From assembly GCF_001412215.1 (NCBI RefSeq), contig NZ_LLWP01000004.1:310001-374000 (forward strand): a DNA stretch of 64,000 bases, in the 5' to 3' direction. Below are positions 17,222 to 25,744 of the stretch, in pieces. This stretch comes from Pedobacter sp. Hv1 (lineage in GTDB: Bacteria; Bacteroidota; Bacteroidia; Sphingobacteriales; Sphingobacteriaceae). A program made the translations under genes and the position numbers. The notes beneath the pieces are model-generated. The model was not told where the DNA came from. It did no database searches and saw only the letters and a program-made list of their open reading frames with translations. Positions within the stretch are counted from its first letter, which is position 1, and each line of letters starts with the position of its first letter.

Positions 17222-19636
17222 CTATTTTTTCCACTTTAACAAAAGACTATTGGTTACTACACTTACACTGCTCAAAGCCATGGCGGCACCAGCAATCATT
17301 GGGTTCAATAAAAAGCCATTTACAGGATATAAAATGCCTGCTGCAAGCGGAATACCAATGATATTGTAGATAAATGCCCAGAATAGATTTTGGCGAATGG
17401 TAGCTACCGTATTTTTTGAAAGCCTAATGGCTTCTGGAATTTTGGTCAGGTCTGAAGAAATAATGGTCATTTTTGCTACATCCATAGCAATATCGCTGCC
17501 TTTGCCCATGGCAATACTTACATCGGCCTGTGCCAATGCTGTACTGTCGTTAATTCCATCGCCAACCATGGCTACAATTTTTCCTTCACTTTGCAGTTGT
17601 TTGATAAAACTTGCTTTTTGATCAGGCATTACTTCTGCTTTATAAGCTGTAATTCCAGTTTGTTTGGCAATAGATTTGGCAGTAGTTTCATTGTCGCCTG
17701 TAAGCATATAGACTGCTATACCGTTATTAATTAACTGCTCAATAGCTTGTTTAGAAGTCTCTTTAATCTGATCAGCGATGGCCAATACAGCTAATGCATT
17801 TTCGTGATTTGCAAACCAGATTACAGTTTTAGCCTCATTACCCCATTGTGTTGCTTTAGTTAACAATTGCTCCTCAACTTTAATTTGATGTTCGGTAAGT
17901 AATTTGTAGTTGCCCACAAAATAGATTTGACCATCTATATCGGCTTTTGCACCTCTACCAGTTATACTTTCAAAGTGGTGAACTGTTTTTAAAGCTAGAT
18001 TTTCAAAATGTTTAACCACTGCTTCGGCTAAAGGATGTTCAGATAGTTTTTCAATACTAACTAAAGCCTGTTTGGCCAATTCATCTTGGTTTAACCAAAA
18101 ATCGTCTGTTACCACTGGTTTGCCTTCGGTAATGGTTCCTGTTTTGTCTAAAACCACTACATTTACTTTTTTGGCCAGTTCTAAACTTATCGCATCTTTA
18201 ATTAAAATGCCATGTTCGGCAGCTTTGCCAATGCCCACCATAATTGCGGTAGGAGTGGCTAAACCTAAAGCACAAGGACAAGCAATAACCAGTACGGTGG
18301 CTAAGGCAATTAAACCTTGAGAAAAACCATTCTGTCCGCCTAAAATGATCCAGGTTACAAAAGCAATCATTGCAATTACAATCACAACTGGAACAAATAT
18401 GCCTGCAATTTTATCAACCAGTTTTTGTACTGGCGCTTTACTGCCTTGTGCCTCTTGTACCATTCTAATGATTTGTGCCAGCATCGTTTCTGCGCCTACT
18501 TTTTCGGCACGGAACTGAAAACTTCCCTTTTGGTTAATGGTACCAGCAAAAACTGATTCGTTTTCTTTTTTTAATACAGGTACAGGTTCACCACTCAACA
18601 TACTCTCGTCTACATAAGAGTTGCCTTTTACCACTTGGCCATCCACAGCAATCTTTTCACCTGGTTTGACCAAAATGATATCGCCTTTGCTTACTTCTTC
18701 AATGGCAATTACTACTTGTTGATCATTCTCCTTAATAATAGTCACGGTTTTTGGTTGTAACCCCATCAGTTTTTTAATGGCCGAAGAGGTATTGCCTTTG
18801 GCTTTTTCTTCTAATAGTTTACCCAATAAAATAAAAGAGATGATTACAGCTGCTGCTTCAAAATAAACATGTCCATGTAAGCCTCTTTCCATCCAAAATG
18901 AAGGAAATAAGGTGTTGAAGACACTAAATAGATAAGCAATACCTGAACCTAAGGCTACCAAGGTATCCATATTTGCAGAGCGATGTTTGGTCTGCTTCCA
19001 GGCGTTGATAAAGAAGTCTTTACCAAACCAAAGCACTACTGGTGTTGAAAGTACCCACATGATCTCGTTGGCATAAGGCATATTCATGTAAAACATGCCA
19101 ATAATGACAACTGGTAGCGAAATTATGCTTGCCCATAAGGTTTTGCGTTTTAACTGGCCAAACTTTTGCGCATGAATTTCTTCTAGTGTTTCAGATTCCT
19201 TATCGGCATTAGCCAGCAATAGATCGTAGCCAATACTTTGTACGGCTTTTTGTATTTCTTCTGTACTGATCAGATTGGGCAAATATTCGACAGTTACGCT
19301 AGCCGTTGCGAAATTTACAGCAGCACTAATCACACCTGGCTGAGCTTTGATGATACTTTCCGTACTCACAGCACAAGAAGCGCAGGTCATGTCTAAAACT
19401 GGAATTGTTTTTTTTACACTCGTTACCCCGTAACCTAAATCGCGAATGGCATTTACTGCATTGGCAATGGTTGAATTGTCTTTTGTTGTAATTAACGCTC
19501 TATTGTTATTGAGTTCTACTTGATGAGAATCGACACCTTTTACTTTTGCCAGGCCTTTATCTACTATCAATGCACAATGCTCACTTTCTACACCTTCTAA
19601 TGGAATATAAATAGGTGATTTTTGATCTGTTGACAT
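17222..19636 (-). CDS. copA: Cu(I)-exporting P1B-type ATPase
   Basis: 804 residues, full length. It has two N-terminal HMA domains: the first is degenerate (GVESEHCALIV), the second intact (DMTCASCAVST). Eight TM segments carry the CPC ion site (VIACPCALGLATPT). P-type motifs are all present: TGE-like SGEPVPV, DKTGTITEG, SEHPLAEAVV, MLTGDN and GDGINDSTALA. The last TM pair has YN (FIYNIIGIPLAA) and MALSSVSVVTNS, the signature of the Cu(I) subgroup. It pumps Cu(I) from cytosol to periplasm, feeding the Cus system encoded on the other strand. An AAGTTCG direct repeat lies just upstream of the start. Confidence 0.96.
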   Translation of the reverse strand: MSTDQKSPIYIPLEGVESEHCALIVDKGLAKVKGVDSHQVELNNNRALITTKDNSTIANAVNAIRDLGYGVTSVKKTIPVLDMTCASCAVSTESIIKAQPGVISAAVNFATASVTVEYLPNLISTEEIQKAVQSIGYDLLLANADKESETLEEIHAQKFGQLKRKTLWASIISLPVVIIGMFYMNMPYANEIMWVLSTPVVLWFGKDFFINAWKQTKHRSANMDTLVALGSGIAYLFSVFNTLFPSFWMERGLHGHVYFEAAAVIISFILLGKLLEEKAKGNTSSAIKKLMGLQPKTVTIIKENDQQVVIAIEEVSKGDIILVKPGEKIAVDGQVVKGNSYVDESMLSGEPVPVLKKENESVFAGTINQKGSFQFRAEKVGAETMLAQIIRMVQEAQGSKAPVQKLVDKIAGIFVPVVIVIAMIAFVTWIILGGQNGFSQGLIALATVLVIACPCALGLATPTAIMVGIGKAAEHGILIKDAISLELAKKVNVVVLDKTGTITEGKPVVTDDFWLNQDELAKQALVSIEKLSEHPLAEAVVKHFENLALKTVHHFESITGRGAKADIDGQIYFVGNYKLLTEHQIKVEEQLLTKATQWGNEAKTVIWFANHENALAVLAIADQIKETSKQAIEQLINNGIAVYMLTGDNETTAKSIAKQTGITAYKAEVMPDQKASFIKQLQSEGKIVAMVGDGINDSTALAQADVSIAMGKGSDIAMDVAKMTIISSDLTKIPEAIRLSKNTVATIRQNLFWAFIYNIIGIPLAAGILYPVNGFLLNPMIAGAAMALSSVSVVTNSLLLKWKK

Positions 19637-19668
19637 ATTTCTTTGTACTATTTCTGATTAACAATACA

Positions 19669-19689
19669 AAGTTCGATACATTAAGTTCG
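19669..19689 (-). promoter_or_regulatory. AAGTTCG direct repeat upstream of copA
   Basis: AAGTTCG occurs at 19669-19675 and again at 19683-19689, 14 bp apart start to start, 33-53 bp upstream of the copA ATG. AraC-type activators bind tandem direct repeats, and an HMA-AraC regulator gene is the next gene upstream. The pairing is inference; I saw no copy in front of the plus-strand arm. Confidence 0.4.
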
Positions 19690-19852
19690 TTTCATTTACA
19701 CTATTCCTAGATTGATTTATAGATTTTACGTTTTAATAAGGTAGAAGGTAAAAGGGATAGGGTTTAAGGTGTATTTTACCTAGTAACAGTTAAATCTTGA
19801 TGTTTAGGGAGGGAAAAGGTGTAAGGCGTAAGGTTTAGGGTCTTGACAGCTA

Positions 19853-20416
19853 TTATACTTGATCTAAAGACTTTCTTTTGTCTTCAGTGCTATTTTTAAA
19901 TTGACTAGGGGTGTAGCCAGTTATTTTTTTAAACTGATTGCTCAAATGACCAATGCTTGAATAGTTGAGCTGATAGGCAATTTCGCTGAGCGATAACTCT
20001 CCGTAAGCAATGAGTTCTTTTACCCTTTCAATTTTTTGGGCAATAAAATATTTTTCAATGGTGAGGTGCTCTATTTCCGAAAATAGATTGGAGATGTAGT
20101 TATAGTCGTGGTTAAGTTTTTCGCTTAAATAATCGGAAAGGTTTACTTTTAAGTTCACGTCTTGGTGGTGTACCAACTCGATGATGTGTTTTTTAATATT
20201 TTCGGTCAATCTTGTCTTTTTATCGTCAATCAGCTCAAAACCCAGCTCGTTCAAAGCTGTTCCAAGGTTTATTTTGGCTGTTGTTGTCATTTCTTCTTCA
20301 AGCGTAACTTCGCCTAAGGTTACAGCAATTGGGGCAATACCTAATTTTTCTAATTCTGTACGAACCACCAATTTGCAACGGTCACAAACCATGTTTTTGA
20401 TATAAATCTTTGTCAT
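19853..20416 (-). CDS. AraC-type regulator with N-terminal HMA-like metal-binding domain
   Basis: 187 residues from the ATG at 20416 (a GTG lies one codon upstream). Residues 1-65 read as an HMA fold: KIYIKNMVCDRCKLVVRTEL has the MxCxxC site. The fold ends in ALNELGFELI, as HMA domains end in '..GY/F'. Residues about 95-180 are a two-HTH AraC domain (GELSLSEIAYQLNYSSIGHL, then FKKITGYTPSQFK). The architecture suggests Cu(I) or a similar ion controls DNA binding directly. It lies between copA and the divergent cus arm, so it probably regulates the island. Confidence 0.85.
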   Translation of the reverse strand: MTKIYIKNMVCDRCKLVVRTELEKLGIAPIAVTLGEVTLEEEMTTTAKINLGTALNELGFELIDDKKTRLTENIKKHIIELVHHQDVNLKVNLSDYLSEKLNHDYNYISNLFSEIEHLTIEKYFIAQKIERVKELIAYGELSLSEIAYQLNYSSIGHLSNQFKKITGYTPSQFKNSTEDKRKSLDQV

Positions 20417-20430
20417 CACCTATAAATGGT

Positions 20431-20964
20431 TTAATAATTACTAAATGCAGCTGGATATTCGACCATTCCACTCACCCCTTTTAGTCCATCTTTAACCAAT
20501 TCAATAGCCATACAGTTTTCTAGTGGCACATCAAAAGGCAAACTGATGTTAAATTGATGGGCAGGTTGATAACCGAATTTGGGATAATAATCGGCATGAC
20601 CTAAAAGCACCACAGATTGAAAACCTGCTGCAATGGCATTTTGATGGGCATTTAAAATCAACATTTGGCCAATGCCTTTATTTTGGTAGCTTGGCCATAC
20701 GGCAACAGGAGCTAAGGCTAATGAACTGAAAGATTGCTGTTGGTTAACAATTTGAATGGGGGTTAAAAGAACATAGCCTGCTAACATACCATTGTATAAG
20801 GCCACTAAGGAAAGTTCAGGAATAAATGCTGGAGACTTTCGGAGCTTTTCAACTAAAAACTGCTCTCTATGGTTACTAAACAACTCGTTTTCAAAAGCTT
20901 TTTCAATTAATTCAAAAACATGCTGATGATCTCTTGTTTCCTCTTTTCTGATTTCTACTTTCAT
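20431..20964 (-). CDS. GNAT family N-acetyltransferase (YhbS-like)
   Basis: 177 residues with the GNAT acetyl-CoA loop VWPSYQNKGIGQMLI (Q/R-x-x-G-x-G/A) and the GHADYYPKFGYQPA segment typical of YhbS-like enzymes. The start codon overlaps the stop of the upstream VOC lipoprotein gene as ATGA. The substrate is unknown. It is probably transcribed into the copper regulator gene, 14 bp downstream. Confidence 0.88.
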   Translation of the reverse strand: MKVEIRKEETRDHQHVFELIEKAFENELFSNHREQFLVEKLRKSPAFIPELSLVALYNGMLAGYVLLTPIQIVNQQQSFSSLALAPVAVWPSYQNKGIGQMLILNAHQNAIAAGFQSVVLLGHADYYPKFGYQPAHQFNISLPFDVPLENCMAIELVKDGLKGVSGMVEYPAAFSNY

Positions 20965-21476
20965 TTTAAACTATTTGAATTGGCATTAGGAGCATCCATA
21001 TGCAAAGCAATTCTATTGCCTTCACTGTCTTTAAATTCTGCAACAAAACCCAACGGTCCATTTGAGGTTTTTGGATACAAAAGCGTTCCGCCATTTTTTA
21101 GGGCCAATGTTAAAGTTTCATCTATATTTTCAGTTTTGAAATAGATGAGCGTGCCATTTATACTTGGTTGATAGATCTCGCCTTTGGCCAATGCTCCAGA
21201 AATTCCCTCTTGTTTTGCTTCAAAAGGAAACAAAGCCATTTCATTGTGATCTATCATCTCCTTTTCAAAAGAAAAATTAAACACAGCCGTATAGAATTTT
21301 ATCGCTCTATCCATATCAGTTACTGGAATTTCAAAATAAACTACAGGGTTTGATGATTTCTTCATACTGGTTTCAATTGTAGCCTTCTCTTTTTTAGTAC
21401 TGTTTTTACAGGAGATAGTTAGGCTAATCATTATGATTAGACCAATTAGGGTTCGATAGCTGCAACATTTAAACAT
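20961..21476 (-). CDS. VOC-fold protein with lipoprotein leader
   Basis: 171 residues from ATG 21476. Residues 1-23 look like a lipoprotein signal (LIGLIIMISLTISC, then KNSTKKE). The VOC domain starts at VVYFEIPVTDMDRAIKFYTA, about residue 45, with DSEGNRIALH at the end. An internal ATG at residue 38 would give a plain cytosolic VOC protein, the more common form. If the long start is right this is a periplasm-facing VOC protein. Coupled by ATGA to the GNAT gene. Confidence 0.75.
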   Translation of the reverse strand: MFKCCSYRTLIGLIIMISLTISCKNSTKKEKATIETSMKKSSNPVVYFEIPVTDMDRAIKFYTAVFNFSFEKEMIDHNEMALFPFEAKQEGISGALAKGEIYQPSINGTLIYFKTENIDETLTLALKNGGTLLYPKTSNGPLGFVAEFKDSEGNRIALHMDAPNANSNSLK

Positions 21477-21600
21477 TCATCCAAATTTAAGAGATTTTAT
21501 TTACGCTAGGTCCAAAATTTCGCTCTCTTGAAAATAATGTAAATAAAACCAGAAATTATATAACAAGTGCCTGTATTATATTTTCTAAAATTGTAAAATA

Positions 21601-21999
21601 ATGAAAAGAGCACTATTTACCTTTCTTGCAATTTTTTACCTGAGCGTTTCAAGTGGGGCAACTGTGCATTTTCATTATTGTATGGGCCAACTGGTAAAGT
21701 TGAGCTTAAATCAACCCCAAAAAGATAATTGTGGGGTATGCGGCATGTCTAAAAAGGAAGTTAAAAAACACTCCTGCTGCAAAGACGATTATAAACAGGC
21801 CAAAGTAGACACTAGCAAAAAAACAGCACAAACGGTTTATCAGTTCAATGCACCTGTTGTTGCAGTCGATCAGCAATATGGAGCTGTTACAGACCCAATT
21901 GTTTTGTCTAGTGAGACCAATAAAGCTGTATATGGTCATTCACCACCCGAAAGTGAGTGTGTACCCATCTTTATCCGTAACTGTACCTACAGAATATAG
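21601..21999 (+). CDS. HYC_CC_PP family exported protein
   Basis: 132 residues with a signal peptide. The three features that name this Bacteroidota family are present: HFHYCMGQ after the signal, Cys-rich centre (NCGVCGM, HSCCKDD), and a C-terminal PP (HSPPES). Its Cys, His and Met content fits periplasmic copper binding, and family members usually lie in copper or heavy-metal clusters. It opens the plus-strand arm, divergent from the VOC-GNAT-regulator run. Confidence 0.82.
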   Translation: MKRALFTFLAIFYLSVSSGATVHFHYCMGQLVKLSLNQPQKDNCGVCGMSKKEVKKHSCCKDDYKQAKVDTSKKTAQTVYQFNAPVVAVDQQYGAVTDPIVLSSETNKAVYGHSPPESECVPIFIRNCTYRI

Positions 22000-22098
22000 A
22001 ATTCCTTTCTATTGATCACTAGCACATTCGTGTATCAGGTGTAGCATAGCTATGCCCAAACTTTCTATAATCCAATTATTTTTTCAAACCAATTAATC

Positions 22099-22461
22099 AT
22101 GAAATCATTACGATTCTCTTTGGTAGCCTTATTGGCTTTCCTTGGCAGTGCTGCATTTGCACAGTCTAAAACAGACAGTATCAAAGTTGCTGGCAACTGT
22201 GGCATGTGTAAAAAACGCATCGAAGCAGCTGTAAAAGCAGATGGTGTAACAAGTGCCGAGTGGAGCGCTAAAACCAAAATGCTCAGCATTAATTACGATG
22301 CGAGCAAAATTAAGTTAGACGACATTCAACGCAAAATTGCTGATGTTGGTTACGACACCCCAAAATTTAAAGCCACCGAAGCAGTTTACACCAAACTTCC
22401 AGGTTGCTGCAAATACGACAGGGAAGGTCAGCCTGCTCAAAAACCAGAAACACATCACTAA
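22099..22461 (+). CDS. periplasmic HMA-domain metallochaperone
   Basis: 120 residues: signal peptide (LLAFLGSAAFAQ), then an HMA fold with VAGNCGMCKKRIEAAV (CxxC) and the closing IADVGYDTPKF. A second Cys pair (PGCCKYD) and a His tail (PETHH) follow. Unlike most HMA chaperones it is exported, so it probably hands copper to the RND pump within the periplasm. It is 50 bp upstream of the split cusA genes, separated by a GC-rich hairpin. Confidence 0.88.
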   Translation: MKSLRFSLVALLAFLGSAAFAQSKTDSIKVAGNCGMCKKRIEAAVKADGVTSAEWSAKTKMLSINYDASKIKLDDIQRKIADVGYDTPKFKATEAVYTKLPGCCKYDREGQPAQKPETHH

Positions 22462-22471
22462 TATGAACATC

Positions 22472-22495
22472 AGGTGCCCGAGCAATTGGGCACCT
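22472..22495 (+). terminator. GGTGCCC hairpin between periplasmic HMA gene and cusA
   Basis: AGGTGCCC (22472-22479) pairs with GGGCACCT (22488-22495). Only CTCTTTG follows, so it is a weak or partial terminator, or a processing/stability hairpin that sets relative expression of the small chaperone and the pump. Confidence 0.5.
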
Positions 22496-22511
22496 CTTTG
22501 AAAAAAATAAA

Positions 22512-23810
22512 ATGGTACATAAAATTATAGAATGGTCAATGCGCAACCGGTTTATTGTGCTGATGCTTTCTGCCGGACTATTTGTATGGGGTATATTTTC
22601 CGTACAAAAGAACCCGATAGACGCAATTCCAGACCTTTCAGAAAACCAGGTGATCGTATTTACCGAATGGATGGGCAGATCGCCACAATTGATAGAAGAC
22701 CAGGTAACCTACCCTTTAGTGACCAATTTACAGGGGATACCTAAAATTAAATACGTAAGAGGCTCGTCAATGTTTGGCATGAGCTTTATCTATGTCATTT
22801 TTGAAGACGATGTAGATGTTTATTGGGCCAGAGAACGGGTAATGGAAAGGATCAGTACCATCTCTAAAACCCTGCCCGATGGCGTAGCACCACAATTAGG
22901 CCCTGACGGTACGGGTGTTGGACATGTACTTTGGTATACTTTAGATGCACCAGATATGGATCTGGGCGAACAGCGTGCCATACAAGATTGGTATGTGAAG
23001 TTTGCCCTGCAGAATGTACCTGGTGTAAGCGAGATTGCCTCTTTTGGTGGTTTCCAGAAACAATACCAGATCAATATCGATCCTAATAAACTGCTTTATT
23101 ATAAACTGAGCGTACCACAGGTAATTGCTGCCGTGAGGAGCAACAACAACGAATCTGGAGGCCGAAAGTTTGAAATGAGTAACATGGGGTATATCATTAA
23201 AACATCTGGTTACCTCAAATCTATAGCCGAGATTGCCAATATCCCTGTTAAAAATCAAAATGGTACACCAATTAAGGTTTCAGACTTGGCTACGGTACAG
23301 ATGACAGGAGAAACCCGACTCGGCATATTTGATCAAGATGGCAAAGGCGAACGTGCAGGTGGTATTGTAGTAATGCGCTATGGCGAAAATGCTGCTGAGG
23401 TAATTGACAAGGTAAAGGCCAAAATGAAGGAAGTATCAAAAGGACTACCCAAAGGTGTCAAATTTGATATTGTGTACGACAGGGGAGAACTGATCAAAGA
23501 ATCAGTAGACTCAATCAAACACACCTTAATTGAAGAGATGATCGTGGTTTCACTCATCGTATTTGTGTTCTTGTTCCATTGGCGCAGTGCCTTAAGTATC
23601 ATCATACAAATTCCAATTACCATAGCCGCCAGTTTTATCCTGCTCAATGCTTTTGATATTTCTTCAAATATCATGTCGTTAACGGGTATTGCCTTGGCCA
23701 TTGGTGTAATTGTAGACAATGGGATTATCATGAGTGAAAATGCATATAAACATCTCGCAGAACGCTACGAATTGTGGGAAAAAGATCAAAATAAAACAAC
23801 ATCATCATGA
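22512..23810 (+). CDS. cusA: CusA-type RND efflux pump, N-terminal half
   Basis: 432 residues covering TM1, the first periplasmic porter region and TM2-TM4 of a heavy-metal RND pump (full members are about 1040 residues). It starts with EWSMRNRFIVLMLSAG and has DAIPDLSENQVIV, typical of CusA/CzcA. TM4 contains the proton-relay Asp (AIGVIVDNGIIMSENAY). It ends soon after TM4, in the cytosolic loop, with a charged tail. The stop overlaps the start of the second half as ATGA. The two proteins together cover the whole family length, so this looks like a coupled split gene rather than a wreck. Confidence 0.93.
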   Translation: MVHKIIEWSMRNRFIVLMLSAGLFVWGIFSVQKNPIDAIPDLSENQVIVFTEWMGRSPQLIEDQVTYPLVTNLQGIPKIKYVRGSSMFGMSFIYVIFEDDVDVYWARERVMERISTISKTLPDGVAPQLGPDGTGVGHVLWYTLDAPDMDLGEQRAIQDWYVKFALQNVPGVSEIASFGGFQKQYQINIDPNKLLYYKLSVPQVIAAVRSNNNESGGRKFEMSNMGYIIKTSGYLKSIAEIANIPVKNQNGTPIKVSDLATVQMTGETRLGIFDQDGKGERAGGIVVMRYGENAAEVIDKVKAKMKEVSKGLPKGVKFDIVYDRGELIKESVDSIKHTLIEEMIVVSLIVFVFLFHWRSALSIIIQIPITIAASFILLNAFDISSNIMSLTGIALAIGVIVDNGIIMSENAYKHLAERYELWEKDQNKTTSS

Positions 23811-25744
23811 GAACATGGTTAAAAAATATATTTCGTAAATCTCCAGATTGGATCACTGAAGAAGATCGCTTGGAGGTGATTACCAAATCTAGTAAACAGG
23901 TGTCGAGGGGCGTATTCTTTGCCACAGTAATTATCATTACCTCTTTTTTACCTGTATTTATGCTCACAGGGCAAGAAGGTAAATTGTTCCATCCATTGGC
24001 TTATACCAAAACATTCATCATGATTGTGGATGCGCTATTGGTGATTACTTTGGCCCCGGTACTGATTTCCTTCTTTATGAAAGGAAAATTCAGGCCAGAC
24101 AATGCTAATCCAGTAAATAGAATATTAGAGAAGGTGTATGAACCCATTATCAGAACGGTACTAAAGTGGAGAAAAACGACTATCGCTATTAATATCATTG
24201 CTTTACTGATTACCATTCCCTTACTTAAAAATTTGGGTACAGAGTTCATTCCGCCATTAGACGAACAAAGCATTTTGTTTATGCCGGTAACTTTACCAGA
24301 TGTTTCTAATGCTGAAGCTAAACGGATATTACAGGTGCAAGATAAGATCATCAAGTCTGTACCAGAAGTTGATAAAGTATTAGGCAAAGCAGGTAGGGCC
24401 AATACTGCTACCGATAACTCGCCAATTAGTATGATCGAGACGATCATAACCCTAAAGCCAAAAAGCGAATGGCGTAAAGGCATTACCAAAAAGGATATTG
24501 TAACCGAATTAGATGCCAAATTGCAAATTCCAGGTGTGGTAAATGGGTGGACCCAACCGATCATCAACAGAATCAATATGTTGGCTACGGGTATCCGTAC
24601 CGATGTGGGGATTAAGGTATTCGGACAAAACCTCGATACGATTGCTTCTGTATCAGAAAAAGTAAAAGCAGCTTTAGCAGGTACAGCAGGGGTAAGCGAT
24701 CTATTTGTAGAACCCATTACTGGTGGTAAATACCTCTCTATTGATATTAAAAGAGAAGAATTGGCCCGTTATGGCCTCAATGTGGATGATGTAAACCAAG
24801 TGGTAGAGAGTGCCCTGGGTGGTGCAACCGTTGGCAATACGATAGAAGGTAGACAACGTTTTTCTATCAGTGTGCGTTTGGCCCAAGAATATAGAAATAG
24901 TGTAGAACGTATTCAGCGTATTCCAATCCAATCGACCACTTTTGGTGAGGTTCCATTGTCAGCAGTTGCTGAGGTGAAGTTTGAAGATGGTCCGCCAATG
25001 ATCAGTTCTGACAATGCCATTTTACGTGGTGCCGTAATGTTCAATGTACGTGACAGAGATTTGGGTAGCACAGTTCAAGAAGCGATGGAGAAATTGAATA
25101 AAGAAAAAGGAATACTTCCAGAAGGTTATTTCTTAGAATGGAGTGGCCAGTACGAAAACCTGATCAGAGGTAAACAAACCTTAATGTGGATTGCTCCCGT
25201 GGTATTGCTGATCATCTTCTTCTCTTTATATTTTGCATTTCGTTCTATCAGAGAGGCTTTTTTAAGTCTCATTACGGTGCCTTTCGCTTTAATTGGTGGA
25301 GCTTATATGATCTATTTCTGGGGCGTAAACCTATCTGTTGGTGTAGCAGTTGGTTTCATTGCGCTGTTTGGTATCGCCGTAGAAACGGGAATTGTAATGG
25401 TCATCTATTTGAACGATGCCATGCAACAACTCATCAAACTGAAAGGAAATTCAAGCGAAACAATTACAAAAGAAGACTTGAGAATTTATGTAATTAATGG
25501 GGCTGCGAAAAGATTAAGACCAAAACTGATGACTGTTTGTGTGTCGTTGTTTGGCCTAGTGCCTGTATTGTGGGCTACTGGTGTAGGTGTAGATGTAATG
25601 CAGCCAATTGTGCTGCCCATGATAGGTGGGGTATTGACCTCTTCAACACACATTCTACTGGTTACACCACTGATCTTTTTAATGTCTAAAGAATACGAAT
25701 TGAGGAAATATGGAAAATTGGAGGTGCACGATGTACATCATTAA
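23807..25744 (+). CDS. cusA: CusA-type RND efflux pump, C-terminal half
   Basis: 645 residues beginning in the loop before TM5 (RGVFFATVIIITSFLPVFML, then GQEGKLFHPLAYTKT) and running through the second porter region to TM12. The relay residues in this half are present: Glu in TM10 (FGIAVETGIVMVIYL) and Lys in KRLRPKLMTV. MFP-docking and porter segments such as GIRTDVGIKVFGQNL are normal. It needs the preceding protein to make a complete pump. The ATGA overlap would favour equal synthesis. The next gene (TolC-like) starts inside its last codons. Confidence 0.93.
   Translation: MRTWLKNIFRKSPDWITEEDRLEVITKSSKQVSRGVFFATVIIITSFLPVFMLTGQEGKLFHPLAYTKTFIMIVDALLVITLAPVLISFFMKGKFRPDNANPVNRILEKVYEPIIRTVLKWRKTTIAINIIALLITIPLLKNLGTEFIPPLDEQSILFMPVTLPDVSNAEAKRILQVQDKIIKSVPEVDKVLGKAGRANTATDNSPISMIETIITLKPKSEWRKGITKKDIVTELDAKLQIPGVVNGWTQPIINRINMLATGIRTDVGIKVFGQNLDTIASVSEKVKAALAGTAGVSDLFVEPITGGKYLSIDIKREELARYGLNVDDVNQVVESALGGATVGNTIEGRQRFSISVRLAQEYRNSVERIQRIPIQSTTFGEVPLSAVAEVKFEDGPPMISSDNAILRGAVMFNVRDRDLGSTVQEAMEKLNKEKGILPEGYFLEWSGQYENLIRGKQTLMWIAPVVLLIIFFSLYFAFRSIREAFLSLITVPFALIGGAYMIYFWGVNLSVGVAVGFIALFGIAVETGIVMVIYLNDAMQQLIKLKGNSSETITKEDLRIYVINGAAKRLRPKLMTVCVSLFGLVPVLWATGVGVDVMQPIVLPMIGGVLTSSTHILLVTPLIFLMSKEYELRKYGKLEVHDVHH

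Noticed and set aside
24001-24717. 238-codon ORF antisense to the CusA C-terminal half
   Set aside because: It lies entirely opposite a strongly conserved RND gene; long antisense frames arise from its codon use.
22512-25744. cusA as a frameshifted pseudogene
   Set aside because: The ATGA junction, sensible protein ends, intact relay residues and normal total length favour a functional split; a sequencing error stays possible and is noted in the finding.
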